The notes under the pieces are model-generated. The model ran no database searches. It was not told the DNA's origin and was given only the letters and a program-made list of their open reading frames with translations. A stretch of DNA of 64,000 bases from Streptomyces olivochromogenes (GTDB lineage Bacteria; Actinomycetota; Actinomycetes; Streptomycetales; Streptomycetaceae): contig NZ_KQ948478.1 in the NCBI RefSeq assembly GCF_001514115.1, positions 50,012-114,011 of the forward strand, given 5' to 3'. The position numbers were made by a program, and so were the translations under genes. Shown in pieces: positions 1 through 8,510 of the stretch (within the stretch, counting starts at the first letter, position 1; the number at the start of each line of letters is the position of its first letter).

Positions 1-2
1 TC

Positions 3-119
3 ACTTGCGACGACGACAACGTCGCGTCGGCACGCAGCATCGAACGCAACGGTGGTGTCCTGGAAGATGTCCGCACCACCGACGCGGGCATCAAGCGCCG
101 CTACTGGATCACTCTGTAG
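3..119 (+). CDS. GNAT acetyltransferase, C-terminal end only
   Basis: The window opens inside this gene; the last 38 codons and the TAG are visible. The peptide has the motif N-V-A-S-A-R-S-I-E-R-N-G-G and ends R-R-Y-W-I-T-L. This is the usual last helix and strand of GNAT-fold N-acetyltransferases, where the Asn and the Asn-Gly-Gly follow the acetyl-CoA site. The acceptor cannot be predicted because the N-terminal part lies outside the window. The next gene converges on it 128 bp away. Confidence 0.7.
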   Translation, partial: TCDDDNVASARSIERNGGVLEDVRTTDAGIKRRYWITL

Positions 120-247
120 ACAACGTGCGCAACAGGTGTGGTGCTATCGCTGGTTCGGGCGAAGGAGCGGCGGCGCCATGTCGTACATGGCACGCCTGAT
201 GTGACCCCGAGGCCGCTGGCGCCTGGGCGCGACGGCCGTACGAAGAT

Positions 248-703
248 TCAGCGACCCCCTTCGTCGTCGGCGCCTTCCGGCTGCCGGTGGCCGATTTCCT
301 GGAGTGTCCAGGTGTTGCCGTCCGGGTCGGCGAAGTCGGCGAAGCTGGCGTAGTCCCGGCGGTCGAGGTCGGGGCCCGACGCCCAGTCGCCTTTCCAGTC
401 GTCGATCGGTGACTTGTGTCGGATGCTGCTGACCTTGACGCCGCGTTCGGTGAGTTGGCGGTGTGCGGCTTCGATGTCGGTGACGGCCAAATAGACGGCG
501 CGTGCCGATCCCGGTGGGGCATCGGTGAGCCCGACACCGATCTGGATCGAGCAGGCCGAGCCCGGCGGAGTCAGCTGCAACACGCGGAAGTTGTCGGCCG
601 GGTGGTAGTCGACGTCGAGGATGAAGCCGGCCTGGGTGTAGTAGGCGGCGGCCTGGTCGACGTCGCTGACGGACAGGGTGATCACTTCGAGCTGGTAGTC
701 CAT
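248..703 (-). CDS. VOC-family (glyoxalase/bleomycin-resistance fold) protein
   Basis: A protein of about 151 residues starting M-D-Y-Q-L-E-V-I-T-L. It has the two beta-alpha-beta-beta-beta halves of the vicinal oxygen chelate fold: S-V-S-D-V-D-Q-A-A-A-Y-Y in the first, and A-V-T-D-I-E-A-A-H with the closing F-A-D-P-D-G-N-T-W-T-L-Q-E in the second. Such proteins are cytosolic metal-dependent enzymes or drug binders; no substrate can be assigned. I reject the 21 residues upstream in frame because this ATG overlaps the stop of the upstream gene as TGATG, a typical translational coupling. It is the last gene of a leftward run with the mini H-protein and the MOSC fusion. Confidence 0.85.
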   Translation of the reverse strand: MDYQLEVITLSVSDVDQAAAYYTQAGFILDVDYHPADNFRVLQLTPPGSACSIQIGVGLTDAPPGSARAVYLAVTDIEAAHRQLTERGVKVSSIRHKSPIDDWKGDWASGPDLDRRDYASFADFADPDGNTWTLQEIGHRQPEGADDEGGR

Positions 704-924
704 CAGGCACCTGCCGGGCTTCGGTGGGCGCGGGCATCCATCCGTACGGCGACTTGCTCGTCCCACGCCGATGGGTCGATGTCGGTCTCGAACATCCAGC
801 CCTGTCCATAGGGATCGGTGTTGGCGAAGCCGGTGACTCCGACGCGGACGAGGCCGCCGGCATGGTCCAAGCGGAACCAGCGGCGATCACTGCTGTAGCG
901 CAGGTCAGCTGGGGTCTCGGGCAT
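703..924 (-). CDS. mini glycine-cleavage H-like protein lacking the lipoyl region
   Basis: A 73-residue protein with a strong AGGAGG site five bases before its ATG. Residues 5-34 (P-A-D-L-R-Y-S...V-R-V-G-V-T-G-F-A) match the start of glycine-cleavage H proteins. They run directly into N-T-D-P-Y-G-Q-G-W-M-F, the conserved segment near the H-protein C terminus. The roughly 60 residues between, including the beta hairpin with the lipoylated Lys, are absent without loss of frame. It therefore cannot carry aminomethyl-lipoyl groups and is not a working GcvH. Its stop overlaps the VOC start. The domain relation is clear; a role, if any, is unknown. Confidence 0.7.
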   Translation of the reverse strand: MPETPADLRYSSDRRWFRLDHAGGLVRVGVTGFANTDPYGQGWMFETDIDPSAWDEQVAVRMDARAHRSPAGA

Positions 925-1228
925 CGTTCCTCCTGTCGATACTGCTCACAGGGCGGGTGGCAGAGCTGATGGCCGGACGTTCACCGTCCCGGGGTATCCG
1001 GTGGTCCGGCGGACGGCGGGTGGCTCGTTGGACCGCCCTGCGTGCCGCCCGGACTGCGGTATGCCAGATCCGATTGGCGGCGCATGCCTTGTTCGATGAC
1101 CGGGGGATGTAGATGGCCGGTATCGGGCCGATGGCCGGAGTGACGGCGACCGGATCCGACTCGGCCGGTGCGACAGCTGTCTGCTTGTCGTCGTCGGCTC
1201 TGTCTGGCTGTGGGGCTGGTGTGGTCAT
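905..1228 (-). CDS. hypothetical protein, Pro/Arg-rich
   Basis: A 107-residue frame starting 14 bases after the stop of the MOSC fusion gene and overlapping the mini H gene by 20 bases. The N terminus is acidic and Pro/Ala-rich, followed by an I-P-A-I-Y-I-P stretch and a basic Arg-rich tail. No family is recognised and no ribosome site is obvious before the ATG. Position and spacing are consistent with a gene in the leftward operon. It could equally be a decayed or spurious frame. Confidence 0.35.
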   Translation of the reverse strand: MTTPAPQPDRADDDKQTAVAPAESDPVAVTPAIGPIPAIYIPRSSNKACAANRIWHTAVRAARRAVQRATRRPPDHRIPRDGERPAISSATRPVSSIDRRNDARDPS

Positions 1229-1242
1229 GGTGTTGGCCGGCC

Positions 1243-2973
1243 TTACATGTCGAGGACGACGTCGGTGCTGGGCTGGGCACAGCAGATGAGCACGTGGCCG
1301 TCGGGTGGGGGCTCCAGCGGGGTCGGGGAGTAGGTGACGTCGCCGGACAGGAGCGGGGTGGTGCAGGTGTGGCACACGCCGGTGCGGCAGCTCCAGCGGG
1401 TGGGGACGTCGCAGGCGTCGGCGAGTTCGAGCACGCTGGGCTTGCCGTCGGGGAAGGGCACGGAGATACCGCTGCGTGCGAAGGTCACCAGCGGGCCGGT
1501 TCCGGGCGGCCCCGGGGGCTGGTGGGGTGTCCGAGCCTCCTGTCCGGTGAGGCCGGGGTTGATGGAGGGCATGGCTCCGAAGAGCTCGGTGTGGATGCGG
1601 GACGGGTCGATGCCGGCCGCGGTGAGGGCGTGCTGCATGTCGGTCATGAACGAGGCGGGTCCGCAGACGAAGGCGGTCGCGTCGGCCGGAACGGACAGCG
1701 CGACCAGTTTGTCCTTGGTGAGTCGCCCGGCGACGGCATGGGCACGCTTGCGTTCTTCGGGTGTGGCTGTGCTGTAGAAGACATGCTCGTGGGTGTGCGG
1801 CAGTGAGGTGAGCAGGACGTGTGCCTCGGCGGCCAGCGGGTGTTCCTGTGGCCGACGGGCCCCGTGGATCCACCAGATCTCGCGCTCGCTGTCCTGGGCG
1901 GCGAGCTCGTGCAGCATGGACAGCACCGGGGTGAGGCCGATGCCGGCGGAGACGAGGAGGACCGGGCCGGTGCCTTCGTCGAGCATGAAGTCACCGCGCG
2001 GTGCTGCGGCGTCGAGGATCGCTCCCGGCCGCAGCCTCGTGGTCAGATAGCCGCTCGCGGTGCCGTGGGGCTCGTGTTTGACGCTGATCCGGTAGCGGCC
2101 GGCATCGGGCGTCGAGGACAGCGAGTAGCTGCGCACCGGGGCGGGCCGGCCGGCCTCGCGGATGCGCAGGGTCAGGTACTGGCCTGCGTGGGCAGCCGGG
2201 AGCCGGGACCCGTCCGGGGCGGCCAGGTGGATCGAGGTGACCGTCGTGCTCTCGGGGACCACTTCGGCCACACGCAGCGGCCGGAAGCCGTCCCAGGCCG
2301 GGCCGGTGGCCGCGACGACCACCGGGCTGTCGACGGACTTGAGCAGGTCACGGAACGACTCCTGCCAGCCGGGGCTGAGGGCGGGGATCCGCAGGGCCAG
2401 GCGCAGCTTGGCGGGTTCGGGGTCGGGGAGGTAGAGCAACGCGTCGGTGTCGGCCACGCTCAGCGCTCCGGGCCCGGTCCTGGTCTGCACGATCGGGTCG
2501 CCGGCCTGGATGTGTCCCTCATGGATGACCCGCATGTAGAAGCCAGGACGGTGGTGGCTGACCAGCAGCGCGGGAAGTTCGGGTTCGCCGAGGCGCAGGC
2601 CCACGCGGTAGCAGGTGACCCGCGGCTGGGTCACTTCGAATTCGGTCTCACCGATGCGGTACCGGTCGCCGATGCAGACCTCGTCGTCGAGCAGGCCGTC
2701 GACGGTGAGGTTCTCCCCGAACTGGCCGAACCCGAAGTCGTCGCGTCCGAAGTACTGCTGCCAGTGCCGGTACGACTGGATCTGGTAGACCAGCACGGCC
2801 CGCTGCTCGCCGCCGTGGCCGTTGGTGTCGCCCTGGCCGTCGCCGTCGATGTTGAGCCGACGAACCCTCGCCGGGCCGTGTATGGGGAGCTTCCACACGC
2901 CGGTGCGGACGGTCCTGCCCTGCCAGGACACGACTTTCGGCATGCCGACGTTCACCGACAGCAGGGTGGGCAT
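1243..2973 (-). CDS. MOSC domain / flavin reductase / 2Fe-2S ferredoxin fusion
   Basis: A 576-residue three-part redox protein. Residues 1-160 form a MOSC domain (D-G-D-G-Q-G-D-T-N-G-H-G-G; F-G-E-N-L-T-V; conserved Cys in V-T-C-Y-R-V-G-L). Residues about 235-470 are a ferredoxin-reductase module with the flavin motif R-S-Y-S-L-S-S and the nicotinamide motif V-S-A-G-I-G-L-T-P. The last 85 residues are a plant-type ferredoxin with C-x4-C-x2-C plus a distal Cys in L-I-C-C-A-Q. Fusions of this kind are thought to pass electrons from NAD(P)H through flavin and the iron-sulfur cluster to the MOSC unit or a partner oxygenase. AAGGAG precedes the ATG. It heads the run leading to the VOC gene. Confidence 0.9.
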   Translation of the reverse strand: MPTLLSVNVGMPKVVSWQGRTVRTGVWKLPIHGPARVRRLNIDGDGQGDTNGHGGEQRAVLVYQIQSYRHWQQYFGRDDFGFGQFGENLTVDGLLDDEVCIGDRYRIGETEFEVTQPRVTCYRVGLRLGEPELPALLVSHHRPGFYMRVIHEGHIQAGDPIVQTRTGPGALSVADTDALLYLPDPEPAKLRLALRIPALSPGWQESFRDLLKSVDSPVVVAATGPAWDGFRPLRVAEVVPESTTVTSIHLAAPDGSRLPAAHAGQYLTLRIREAGRPAPVRSYSLSSTPDAGRYRISVKHEPHGTASGYLTTRLRPGAILDAAAPRGDFMLDEGTGPVLLVSAGIGLTPVLSMLHELAAQDSEREIWWIHGARRPQEHPLAAEAHVLLTSLPHTHEHVFYSTATPEERKRAHAVAGRLTKDKLVALSVPADATAFVCGPASFMTDMQHALTAAGIDPSRIHTELFGAMPSINPGLTGQEARTPHQPPGPPGTGPLVTFARSGISVPFPDGKPSVLELADACDVPTRWSCRTGVCHTCTTPLLSGDVTYSPTPLEPPPDGHVLICCAQPSTDVVLDM

Positions 2974-3025
2974 CGCGTGCTCCTTCCTGTGGCACCGGCA
3001 GTGCCGTCGAGTACGACGGTGCCGG

Positions 3026-3895
3026 TCATGCCTGCCGGACGGCGGTCGTCTCGTCGAGGCTGAGGTTGCGGTCGACGCCGTGCGAGACCACGCCCTGACC
3101 GGGCTCCAGCCTCAGCCGGATGCCGTCCAGGAGCACCTCGATCTCGTCCGGCTCGAACGACACCAGCCCGGAGACACGCCGCACCTCGGTCCAGGCGTCC
3201 TCGTACGACCACGCCGCGCGGTGGGCGCCGACGATGTCGTAGTAGCTGGCCAGACCCTTGTACGGGCAGAACGTCCGGCCCTCGGCCGGGGTCAGCGCGG
3301 ACTCGTCGACATCGGCGCGCGGGACGTACCAGCGGGGTGCGAACCCGGACTCGTACAGGACCAGGGGGCGGGTGGTGTCGGCGACGACCCGGTCGCCGCT
3401 GCGGACGACCAGGTGGCGGCTGGTGGAGCGGATGTCGACGCGGTGGTAGCTGTCGGCGGCGTGGCCGACGATCCGCTCGTCCTCCTCGTAGAAGGCGTCC
3501 ATCGCCCGCCACGCGAAGGCGACCCGTCCCTTCAGGTCTCCGGCGTGGTCGGGCAGTTCGGTGTGCTGCCACGCCGCGCGCTGCCTGCTCTGCGTCCCGG
3601 CCCGGACGGTGTACCAGGACGTCGTGCCGAGGTCACGGTGCCGGGTCGTGTGCTCGTCCGGCTGCAGTACGTCGGCGGTGACGTCGCCGAGCGGGAAGTA
3701 GGCCACCGGATAGCGGCCGGGCTCGTGCAGCAGTACGACGTCCTCGCTGTCGACGATCCAGGTGCCGCCGAACCGGACACGCATGCGACGGCGCAGCGGC
3801 TCGGCGAACAGCATCCGTTCGGGCAGCGGATCGGGGACCAGAAACCGGCCGACCGCCGCGGGCGCGAGCGGTCCTTGCTGCCAGGAGAGGCCCAT
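3026..3895 (-). CDS. DUF427 protein with two tandem domains
   Basis: A 289-residue protein with two copies of the small beta-rich DUF427 domain. In the first half, R-V-R-F-G-G-T-W-I-V-D-S is followed by V-A-Y-F-P-L-G-D-V. In the second, V-V-R-S-G-D-R-V-V-A-D-T is followed by F-C-P-Y-K-G-L-A-S-Y-Y. The fold is soluble and cytosolic; its function is not established. The ribosome site (GGAG, 8 bases before the ATG) lies in the last unit of an 18-bp repeat array. It sits between the MOSC fusion and the SDR on the same strand and may be co-transcribed with either. Confidence 0.85.
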   Translation of the reverse strand: MGLSWQQGPLAPAAVGRFLVPDPLPERMLFAEPLRRRMRVRFGGTWIVDSEDVVLLHEPGRYPVAYFPLGDVTADVLQPDEHTTRHRDLGTTSWYTVRAGTQSRQRAAWQHTELPDHAGDLKGRVAFAWRAMDAFYEEDERIVGHAADSYHRVDIRSTSRHLVVRSGDRVVADTTRPLVLYESGFAPRWYVPRADVDESALTPAEGRTFCPYKGLASYYDIVGAHRAAWSYEDAWTEVRRVSGLVSFEPDEIEVLLDGIRLRLEPGQGVVSHGVDRNLSLDETTAVRQA

Positions 3896-3897
3896 CG

Positions 3898-3999
3898 TCT
3901 TGCTCCTTTCGGAGTCTTGCTTCCTTTCGGAGTCATGCTTTCCTTCGGGGTCCTGCCTCCTTTCAAAGTCTCGTTTCCTTTCGGAATCTTGTTCGGATC
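3898..3999 (-). repeat. 18-bp tandem repeats supplying the DUF427 ribosome site
   Basis: Five units of 17-18 bp plus a partial sixth fill the gap between the SDR stop and the DUF427 start. Unit starts are 3898, 3915, 3933, 3951, 3969 and 3987. On the coding strand each unit reads roughly CTCCGAAAGGAAGCAAGA, so each contains a GGA(A/G)-type Shine-Dalgarno core. Copies differ at a few positions. The unit nearest the ATG gives the functional spacing. Confidence 0.85.
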
Positions 4000-4014
4000 G
4001 GACCGGGGACGGGA

Positions 4015-4734
4015 TCAGGTGAGCGGCTCACCGCCGTCGATGTGCAGGGTCACGCCGGTCAGGAAGGTGCTGGTCATGGCGAACAGGACGGCATTGGCGA
4101 TGTCGTCGGCGGTGCCGATACGCCGTGCGGGGTTGCGGGCGCCCATATCGGCGAAGTAGTCCGCCTTGCCCTGCTCGCCGAGGGCGTCCCAGGCGCCGGT
4201 GTCGATCACACCGGGAGAGATGGCGTTGACCCGGATCGGGGCCAGTTCCAGGGCGAGCGAGCGGGCCAGGACCTCGGCGGCGCCGTTGGTGATGGCCACG
4301 GCCAGGGTTCCCACCGCGATCTTCGCCGCGGCCACGCCGGAGAAGAGCGTGAACGACCCGCCTTCACCGATGCGGGGGCTCAGGTGCTTGGCCAGCATGA
4401 GCGGGCCGATCACCTTGGTGTCGAACGAGAGCCTGACCGCATCCCGGTCCAGGCCGGCGAGGTGCCCCCGAGCACGGGCCGAGGCCGTGGACACCACATG
4501 GTCGACGGTACCGAGCCGTTCGCCGAGGGCGGCGATGGCGGCTTCGTCGGTGAGGTCGACGGTGTCGGTGGTGATGTCGGGCTCGCCGGCGTAGGCGTCG
4601 GCGAGGGCGTGCCGGTCGCGGCCCGCGGCGATGACGCGGGCCCCCGCGTCCCGGGCGGCGAAGGCGATGGCGCGGGCGATCCCACCGCCCCGCCCGACGA
4701 CAAGGACTGTCTCGTCCTTCAGGAGGCCGGTCAT
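4015..4734 (-). CDS. SDR-family protein without the Tyr-Lys catalytic pair
   Basis: A 239-residue Rossmann protein of the short-chain dehydrogenase/reductase family. The N-terminal nucleotide motif is V-V-G-R-G-G-G-I-A, and the family C-terminal pattern V-N-A-I-S-P-G-V-I-D-T and L-H-I-D-G-G is intact. Where classical SDRs have Tyr-x3-Lys, this protein reads V-A-I-T-N-G-A-A-E, so Tyr and Lys are replaced. This NGA-type subgroup is common in bacteria and may bind NAD(P) without classical catalysis. Its ATG overlaps the stop of the upstream hydrolase (ATGA), so the two are coupled. Confidence 0.85.
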   Translation of the reverse strand: MTGLLKDETVLVVGRGGGIARAIAFAARDAGARVIAAGRDRHALADAYAGEPDITTDTVDLTDEAAIAALGERLGTVDHVVSTASARARGHLAGLDRDAVRLSFDTKVIGPLMLAKHLSPRIGEGGSFTLFSGVAAAKIAVGTLAVAITNGAAEVLARSLALELAPIRVNAISPGVIDTGAWDALGEQGKADYFADMGARNPARRIGTADDIANAVLFAMTSTFLTGVTLHIDGGEPLT

Positions 4735-5597
4735 GTCAGTGTCCTTTCCAGGAAGCTGCGGATGGTGCCCGCAGCGGCGTCAAGATGGCTTTCGAGCAGG
4801 AAATGGCCGCCATCGAGCAGGCAGATCTCGGCCCGGGGTGAGTCGTCGGTGAAGGCGAGCGCGCCCTCGGGGCGGAAGATCTCGTCGTTGCGGCCCCATA
4901 CGGCCAGCAGCGGTACCCCGCTGTCGCGGAGGTAGGTGTGCAGCTTCGGGTACAGCGGGAGGTTGCCGGCGTAGTCGGCGAACAGCCGCAGTTGGACCAG
5001 GTCGTTGCCCGGCCGGGACAGCAGGGCGAAGTCGTGATACCAGGTGTCGGGGTCGACCAGGCTCTCGTCCGGCACGCCGTGCAGGTACTGCCATCGCGTG
5101 ACCTCCAGGGTCAGCGCCTGACGTATCGCGGCCTCGGTCTGCGGTGTCTGGTCCTGCCAGTACGCGCGCACCGGTTTCCAGAAGTCCTCCGTGAACCCCG
5201 TTTCGTAGCCGTTGCCGTTCTGGCTGATGATCGCCGTGACCGCGGCGGGGTCCGCCAGGGCGAGCCGCCAGCCCAGGGGTGCGCCGTAGTCGTGGACGTA
5301 CAAGGCGAACCGGCTGACCCCGAGCTGTTCCAGCAGCTCCGCGGTCAGGTCGGCCAGGGCGTCGAAGGTGTAGTCGAACTCATCCACCGGTGGCGCGTCG
5401 GAGAGGCCGAAGCCCAGATGGTCGGGGGCGATCACGTGAAACCGGTCGGCCAGCAGCGGGATCAGGTTCCGGAACATGAACGAGCTGGTGGGAAAGCCGT
5501 GCAGCAGTACCACGGCGGGCGCGGCGGGCGGCCCCGCCTCCCGGTAGAACAGTCGCTGTCCACGGACGGTGGCGTAGCGGTGGTGGATGGTCGTCAT
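4731..5597 (-). CDS. alpha/beta hydrolase, epoxide hydrolase / haloalkane dehalogenase type
   Basis: A 288-residue cytosolic hydrolase. The oxyanion motif L-L-H-G-F-P lies near residue 32. The nucleophile elbow is V-H-D-Y-G-A-P with Asp103, not Ser, which points to the epoxide hydrolase/dehalogenase branch. A late acid lies in W-G-R-N-D-E and the catalytic His in L-L-D-G-G-H-F. The start is the ATG six bases after a GGAG; longer in-frame readings run into the divergent regulator's coding region. It is the first gene of a two-gene unit with the SDR, facing the LAL regulator. The natural substrate is unknown. Confidence 0.88.
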   Translation of the reverse strand: MTTIHHRYATVRGQRLFYREAGPPAAPAVVLLHGFPTSSFMFRNLIPLLADRFHVIAPDHLGFGLSDAPPVDEFDYTFDALADLTAELLEQLGVSRFALYVHDYGAPLGWRLALADPAAVTAIISQNGNGYETGFTEDFWKPVRAYWQDQTPQTEAAIRQALTLEVTRWQYLHGVPDESLVDPDTWYHDFALLSRPGNDLVQLRLFADYAGNLPLYPKLHTYLRDSGVPLLAVWGRNDEIFRPEGALAFTDDSPRAEICLLDGGHFLLESHLDAAAGTIRSFLERTLT

Positions 5598-5729
5598 GGC
5601 TGCTCCGTTCACGGTCCGTCCCCCACTGATGTCCTGGTCCAAGCCTGCGACCGGCGGGGCGACGGTCGCATCCGCCACTGGCTGGCCACCGTCGCCGGTG
5701 CGCCGGCCGGAGGGGGATAACGTGGTGCC
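5598..5729. promoter_or_regulatory. divergent promoter region, hydrolase/SDR versus LAL regulator
   Basis: A 132-bp spacer between outward-facing genes. It must carry both promoters and probably the LAL binding site. I see no perfect palindrome and cannot assign -10 or -35 boxes with confidence. Confidence 0.5.
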
Positions 5730-8510
5730 GTGCGTGAGGCCGCGGACCTGCCGGGCTGGAGGCGCGCGGCGGAGCTGACGGGCCGCCGCGGCGAGTGCGG
5801 GGTGCTCGACCGGCTGATCGGGGCCGTACGCGGCGGTGAGAGCCGGGCGCTGGTGGTGACCGGCGAGCCGGGCGTGGGCAAGACGGCGCTCCTCGAGTAC
5901 CTGGCCGTGCAGGCACTCGGCTGCCGTGTCGTACGCGCCGCGGGTGTCCAGTCGGAGATGGAACTCGCCTTCGCCGGGCTGCACCAGCTGTGCGCGCCGC
6001 TGCTGGACCGGCTCGAGCATCTGCCGGGGCCGCAGCGTGACGCGCTGCGCACCGCCTTCGGCATGAGCGAGGGACCGGCGCCGAACCGGTTCCTGGTCGG
6101 TCTGGCCGTGCTGGGCCTGTTGTCCGAGGTCGCGGAGCAGCGGCCGCTGATCTGCCTGATCGACGACGAGCAGTGGCTCGACCGCGCCTCGGCGCAGGTC
6201 CTCGCCTTCGTCGCGCGCCGTCTGGGGGCGGAGTCGATGGGCCTGGTCTTCGCGGCCCGTACCGTGCACGGCGACCTGGCAGGAGTGCCGGAACTGGTGG
6301 TCGAAGGGCTGCGGGAGGCCGACGCGCGGGCCCTGCTGGACGCGGTACTGACCGGGCCGATCGACGCCCGGGTACGCGACCAGATCGTGTTCGAGGCACG
6401 GGGCAACCCGCTGGCCCTGCTGGAGCTGACGCGGGGACTGACGCCCGCGGAGCTGGCCGGCGGATTCGGGCTCCCCGGCCTGATGCCGCTCTCGGGCAGC
6501 ATCGAGGAGAGTTTCCTACGGCGGGTCGGCGCCCTTCCGCAACAGTCCCGGAGGCTGCTGCTGATCGCGGCGGCCGACCCTTCCGGCGACCCGGCCCTGG
6601 TGTGGCGGGCAGCCGGCCGACTCGGGACCGGCACCGACGCCGCGGCACCCGCCATCGAGGCCGGCCTGGTCGAGTTCGGCACCCGGGTACGGTTCCGCCA
6701 TCCGTTGGCCCGCTCGGCGGCCTACCGCTCGGCGTCGGCCCAGGACAGACAGGAGGCGCACCGCGCCCTGGCCGAGGCCACCGATCCGCGGCTCGATCCC
6801 GACCGGCGTGCCTGGCATCGCGCGCAGGCCGCCCCGGGACCAGACGAGGACGTCGCCGCCGAACTCGAACACTCGGCCGGGCGGGCCCGGGCACGCGGCG
6901 GTACGGCCGCGGCAGCCGCGTTCCTGAAGCAGGCGGCGCTGCTCACGCTCGACCCGGCAGGGCGGGCCGGCCGGGCCCTGGACGCTGTGCAGGCCACGAT
7001 CCAGGCAGGTGCTTTCGACGTGGCGTCGGAGCTGCTGGCCATGGCCGAATCCGGGCAGCTCAGCGACTTCCAGCAGGCACGTGTCGACATGATGCGGGCC
7101 CAGCTCGCGTTCAACACCAGCCGGGGTGGTGATGCCCCCGCGCTGCTACTGACGGCGGCCGAGCGGCTCCGGCCCATCGACGCCAGTCTCTCCCGCGCGG
7201 CCTACCTGGACGCGCTGCTCGGCGCGATCTTCGCCGGACGCCTGGCCGGTCCCGGCGGTGACGTGCTGGAGGTGGCCCGGGCGGCGGGCGCGGCACCTCC
7301 GCCGCGTCACGCCCCGCGCGCTCCCGATCTCCTTCTCGACGGCACGGCGGCAACCCTTGATGTCGGGTATGCGGCAGGAGTCCCGGTCCTGCGCAGGGCC
7401 CTGGCCGACTTCGGAGCCGGCATGTCCGTCGAAGAGGAACTGCGACGCATGTACCTGGCGTGCATCACGGCCATGCGGCTCTGGGACGACGACAGTTGGG
7501 AGACGCTCTCGGCCCGGTACATCCGACTGGCGCGCGAGACCGGCACGCTCAGTGAGCTGCCGCTGGCCCTCACCGCACGTGCCTACGTGTTGCTGTTCGC
7601 CGGTGATCTGCCCGGCGCGGCGTCGCTGTCCGACGAACTGCAGGCGGTCAAGGAAGCGACAGGGAGCGGCCTGGCGTCCTACAGCGCCATGGGCCTGGCC
7701 GCACTGCGCGGTGACGAGACCGGGGCCTGCGCCGTGATCGACGCCACGCTGGAGGACGTGACCACGCGCGGCGAGGGAATCGGCGTCACCTACGCCGAAT
7801 GGGCGAAAGCCGCCCTCAACAACGGCCTCGGCCACTACGACAAGGCCATGGCCGCGGGCCTGCGTGCCACCGCCTACGACAACGATCCTGCCGGGATCTG
7901 CTGGCCCTTGGTCGAGCTGATCGAGGCCGCCGCACGCTGCGGGACGCCCGAGGCCGCGACCGACGCCTGTCGGCGGCTCTCCGAGATGGCCGATGCCAGC
8001 GGCACCGACTGGATCCTAGGGGCTCGGGCCCGGTCGCGCGCGCTGCTCAGCGAGGGCGACGCAGCCGAGCGCCTGTATCGCGAGGCGATCAGCCACTTCG
8101 CCAAGACCCGGCTCCGGGTCGATCTCGCCCGCGCGCATCTGCTGTACGGGGAATGGCTGCGCCGGGAACGCCGTCGCAATGACGCACGCGAACAACTACG
8201 CACGGCCCACGGCATGCTGGAGACGATGGGCATGTCAGCGTTCGCCGAGCGTGCCGGCCGCGAACTGCGGGCCGCCGGCGGAACCGCCCACAAGCGCACT
8301 GCCCCGGCCCGGCATGAGGAACTGACCGCCCAGGAAGGCCAGATCGCCCGGATGGCCCGCGACGGCCTGTCGAACCCGGAGATCGGCACCCGCCTGTTCA
8401 TCAGCGCACGCACCGTCCAGTACCACTTGCGCAAGGTCTTCACCAAGCTCGGCATCACCTCACGCAGCCAGCTCGACCGAGTCCTGCCGAGCAGCCCTGG
8501 CGGCGCATAA
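5730..8510 (+). CDS. LAL-type LuxR-family ATP-binding transcriptional regulator
   Basis: A 926-residue regulator with the classic large-LuxR layout. Walker A is G-E-P-G-V-G-K-T at residues 45-52, followed by a Walker B-like L-I-C-L-I-D-D near residue 145. A long alpha-helical TPR-like middle follows. The C-terminal LuxR helix-turn-helix includes L-T-A-Q-E...G-L-S-N-P-E-I-G and T-V-Q-Y-H-L-R-K-V-F-T-K-L. Such proteins bind ATP and an inducer and activate nearby promoters. It starts at a GTG and is divergent from the hydrolase/SDR pair, the likely target. No phosphoacceptor domain is present. Confidence 0.92.
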   Translation: MREAADLPGWRRAAELTGRRGECGVLDRLIGAVRGGESRALVVTGEPGVGKTALLEYLAVQALGCRVVRAAGVQSEMELAFAGLHQLCAPLLDRLEHLPGPQRDALRTAFGMSEGPAPNRFLVGLAVLGLLSEVAEQRPLICLIDDEQWLDRASAQVLAFVARRLGAESMGLVFAARTVHGDLAGVPELVVEGLREADARALLDAVLTGPIDARVRDQIVFEARGNPLALLELTRGLTPAELAGGFGLPGLMPLSGSIEESFLRRVGALPQQSRRLLLIAAADPSGDPALVWRAAGRLGTGTDAAAPAIEAGLVEFGTRVRFRHPLARSAAYRSASAQDRQEAHRALAEATDPRLDPDRRAWHRAQAAPGPDEDVAAELEHSAGRARARGGTAAAAAFLKQAALLTLDPAGRAGRALDAVQATIQAGAFDVASELLAMAESGQLSDFQQARVDMMRAQLAFNTSRGGDAPALLLTAAERLRPIDASLSRAAYLDALLGAIFAGRLAGPGGDVLEVARAAGAAPPPRHAPRAPDLLLDGTAATLDVGYAAGVPVLRRALADFGAGMSVEEELRRMYLACITAMRLWDDDSWETLSARYIRLARETGTLSELPLALTARAYVLLFAGDLPGAASLSDELQAVKEATGSGLASYSAMGLAALRGDETGACAVIDATLEDVTTRGEGIGVTYAEWAKAALNNGLGHYDKAMAAGLRATAYDNDPAGICWPLVELIEAAARCGTPEAATDACRRLSEMADASGTDWILGARARSRALLSEGDAAERLYREAISHFAKTRLRVDLARAHLLYGEWLRRERRRNDAREQLRTAHGMLETMGMSAFAERAGRELRAAGGTAHKRTAPARHEELTAQEGQIARMARDGLSNPEIGTRLFISARTVQYHLRKVFTKLGITSRSQLDRVLPSSPGGA

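Noticed and set aside
144..890. Long leftward frame over the VOC and mini H genes
   Set aside because: Arg/Pro-rich shadow of two well-supported genes; no family match or ribosome site.
1819..3063. 414-codon rightward frame opposite the MOSC fusion
   Set aside because: Antisense shadow arising from high GC at third positions.
3898..3999. CRISPR array
   Set aside because: Units are contiguous with no spacers and no cas gene is present; simple tandem repeat.
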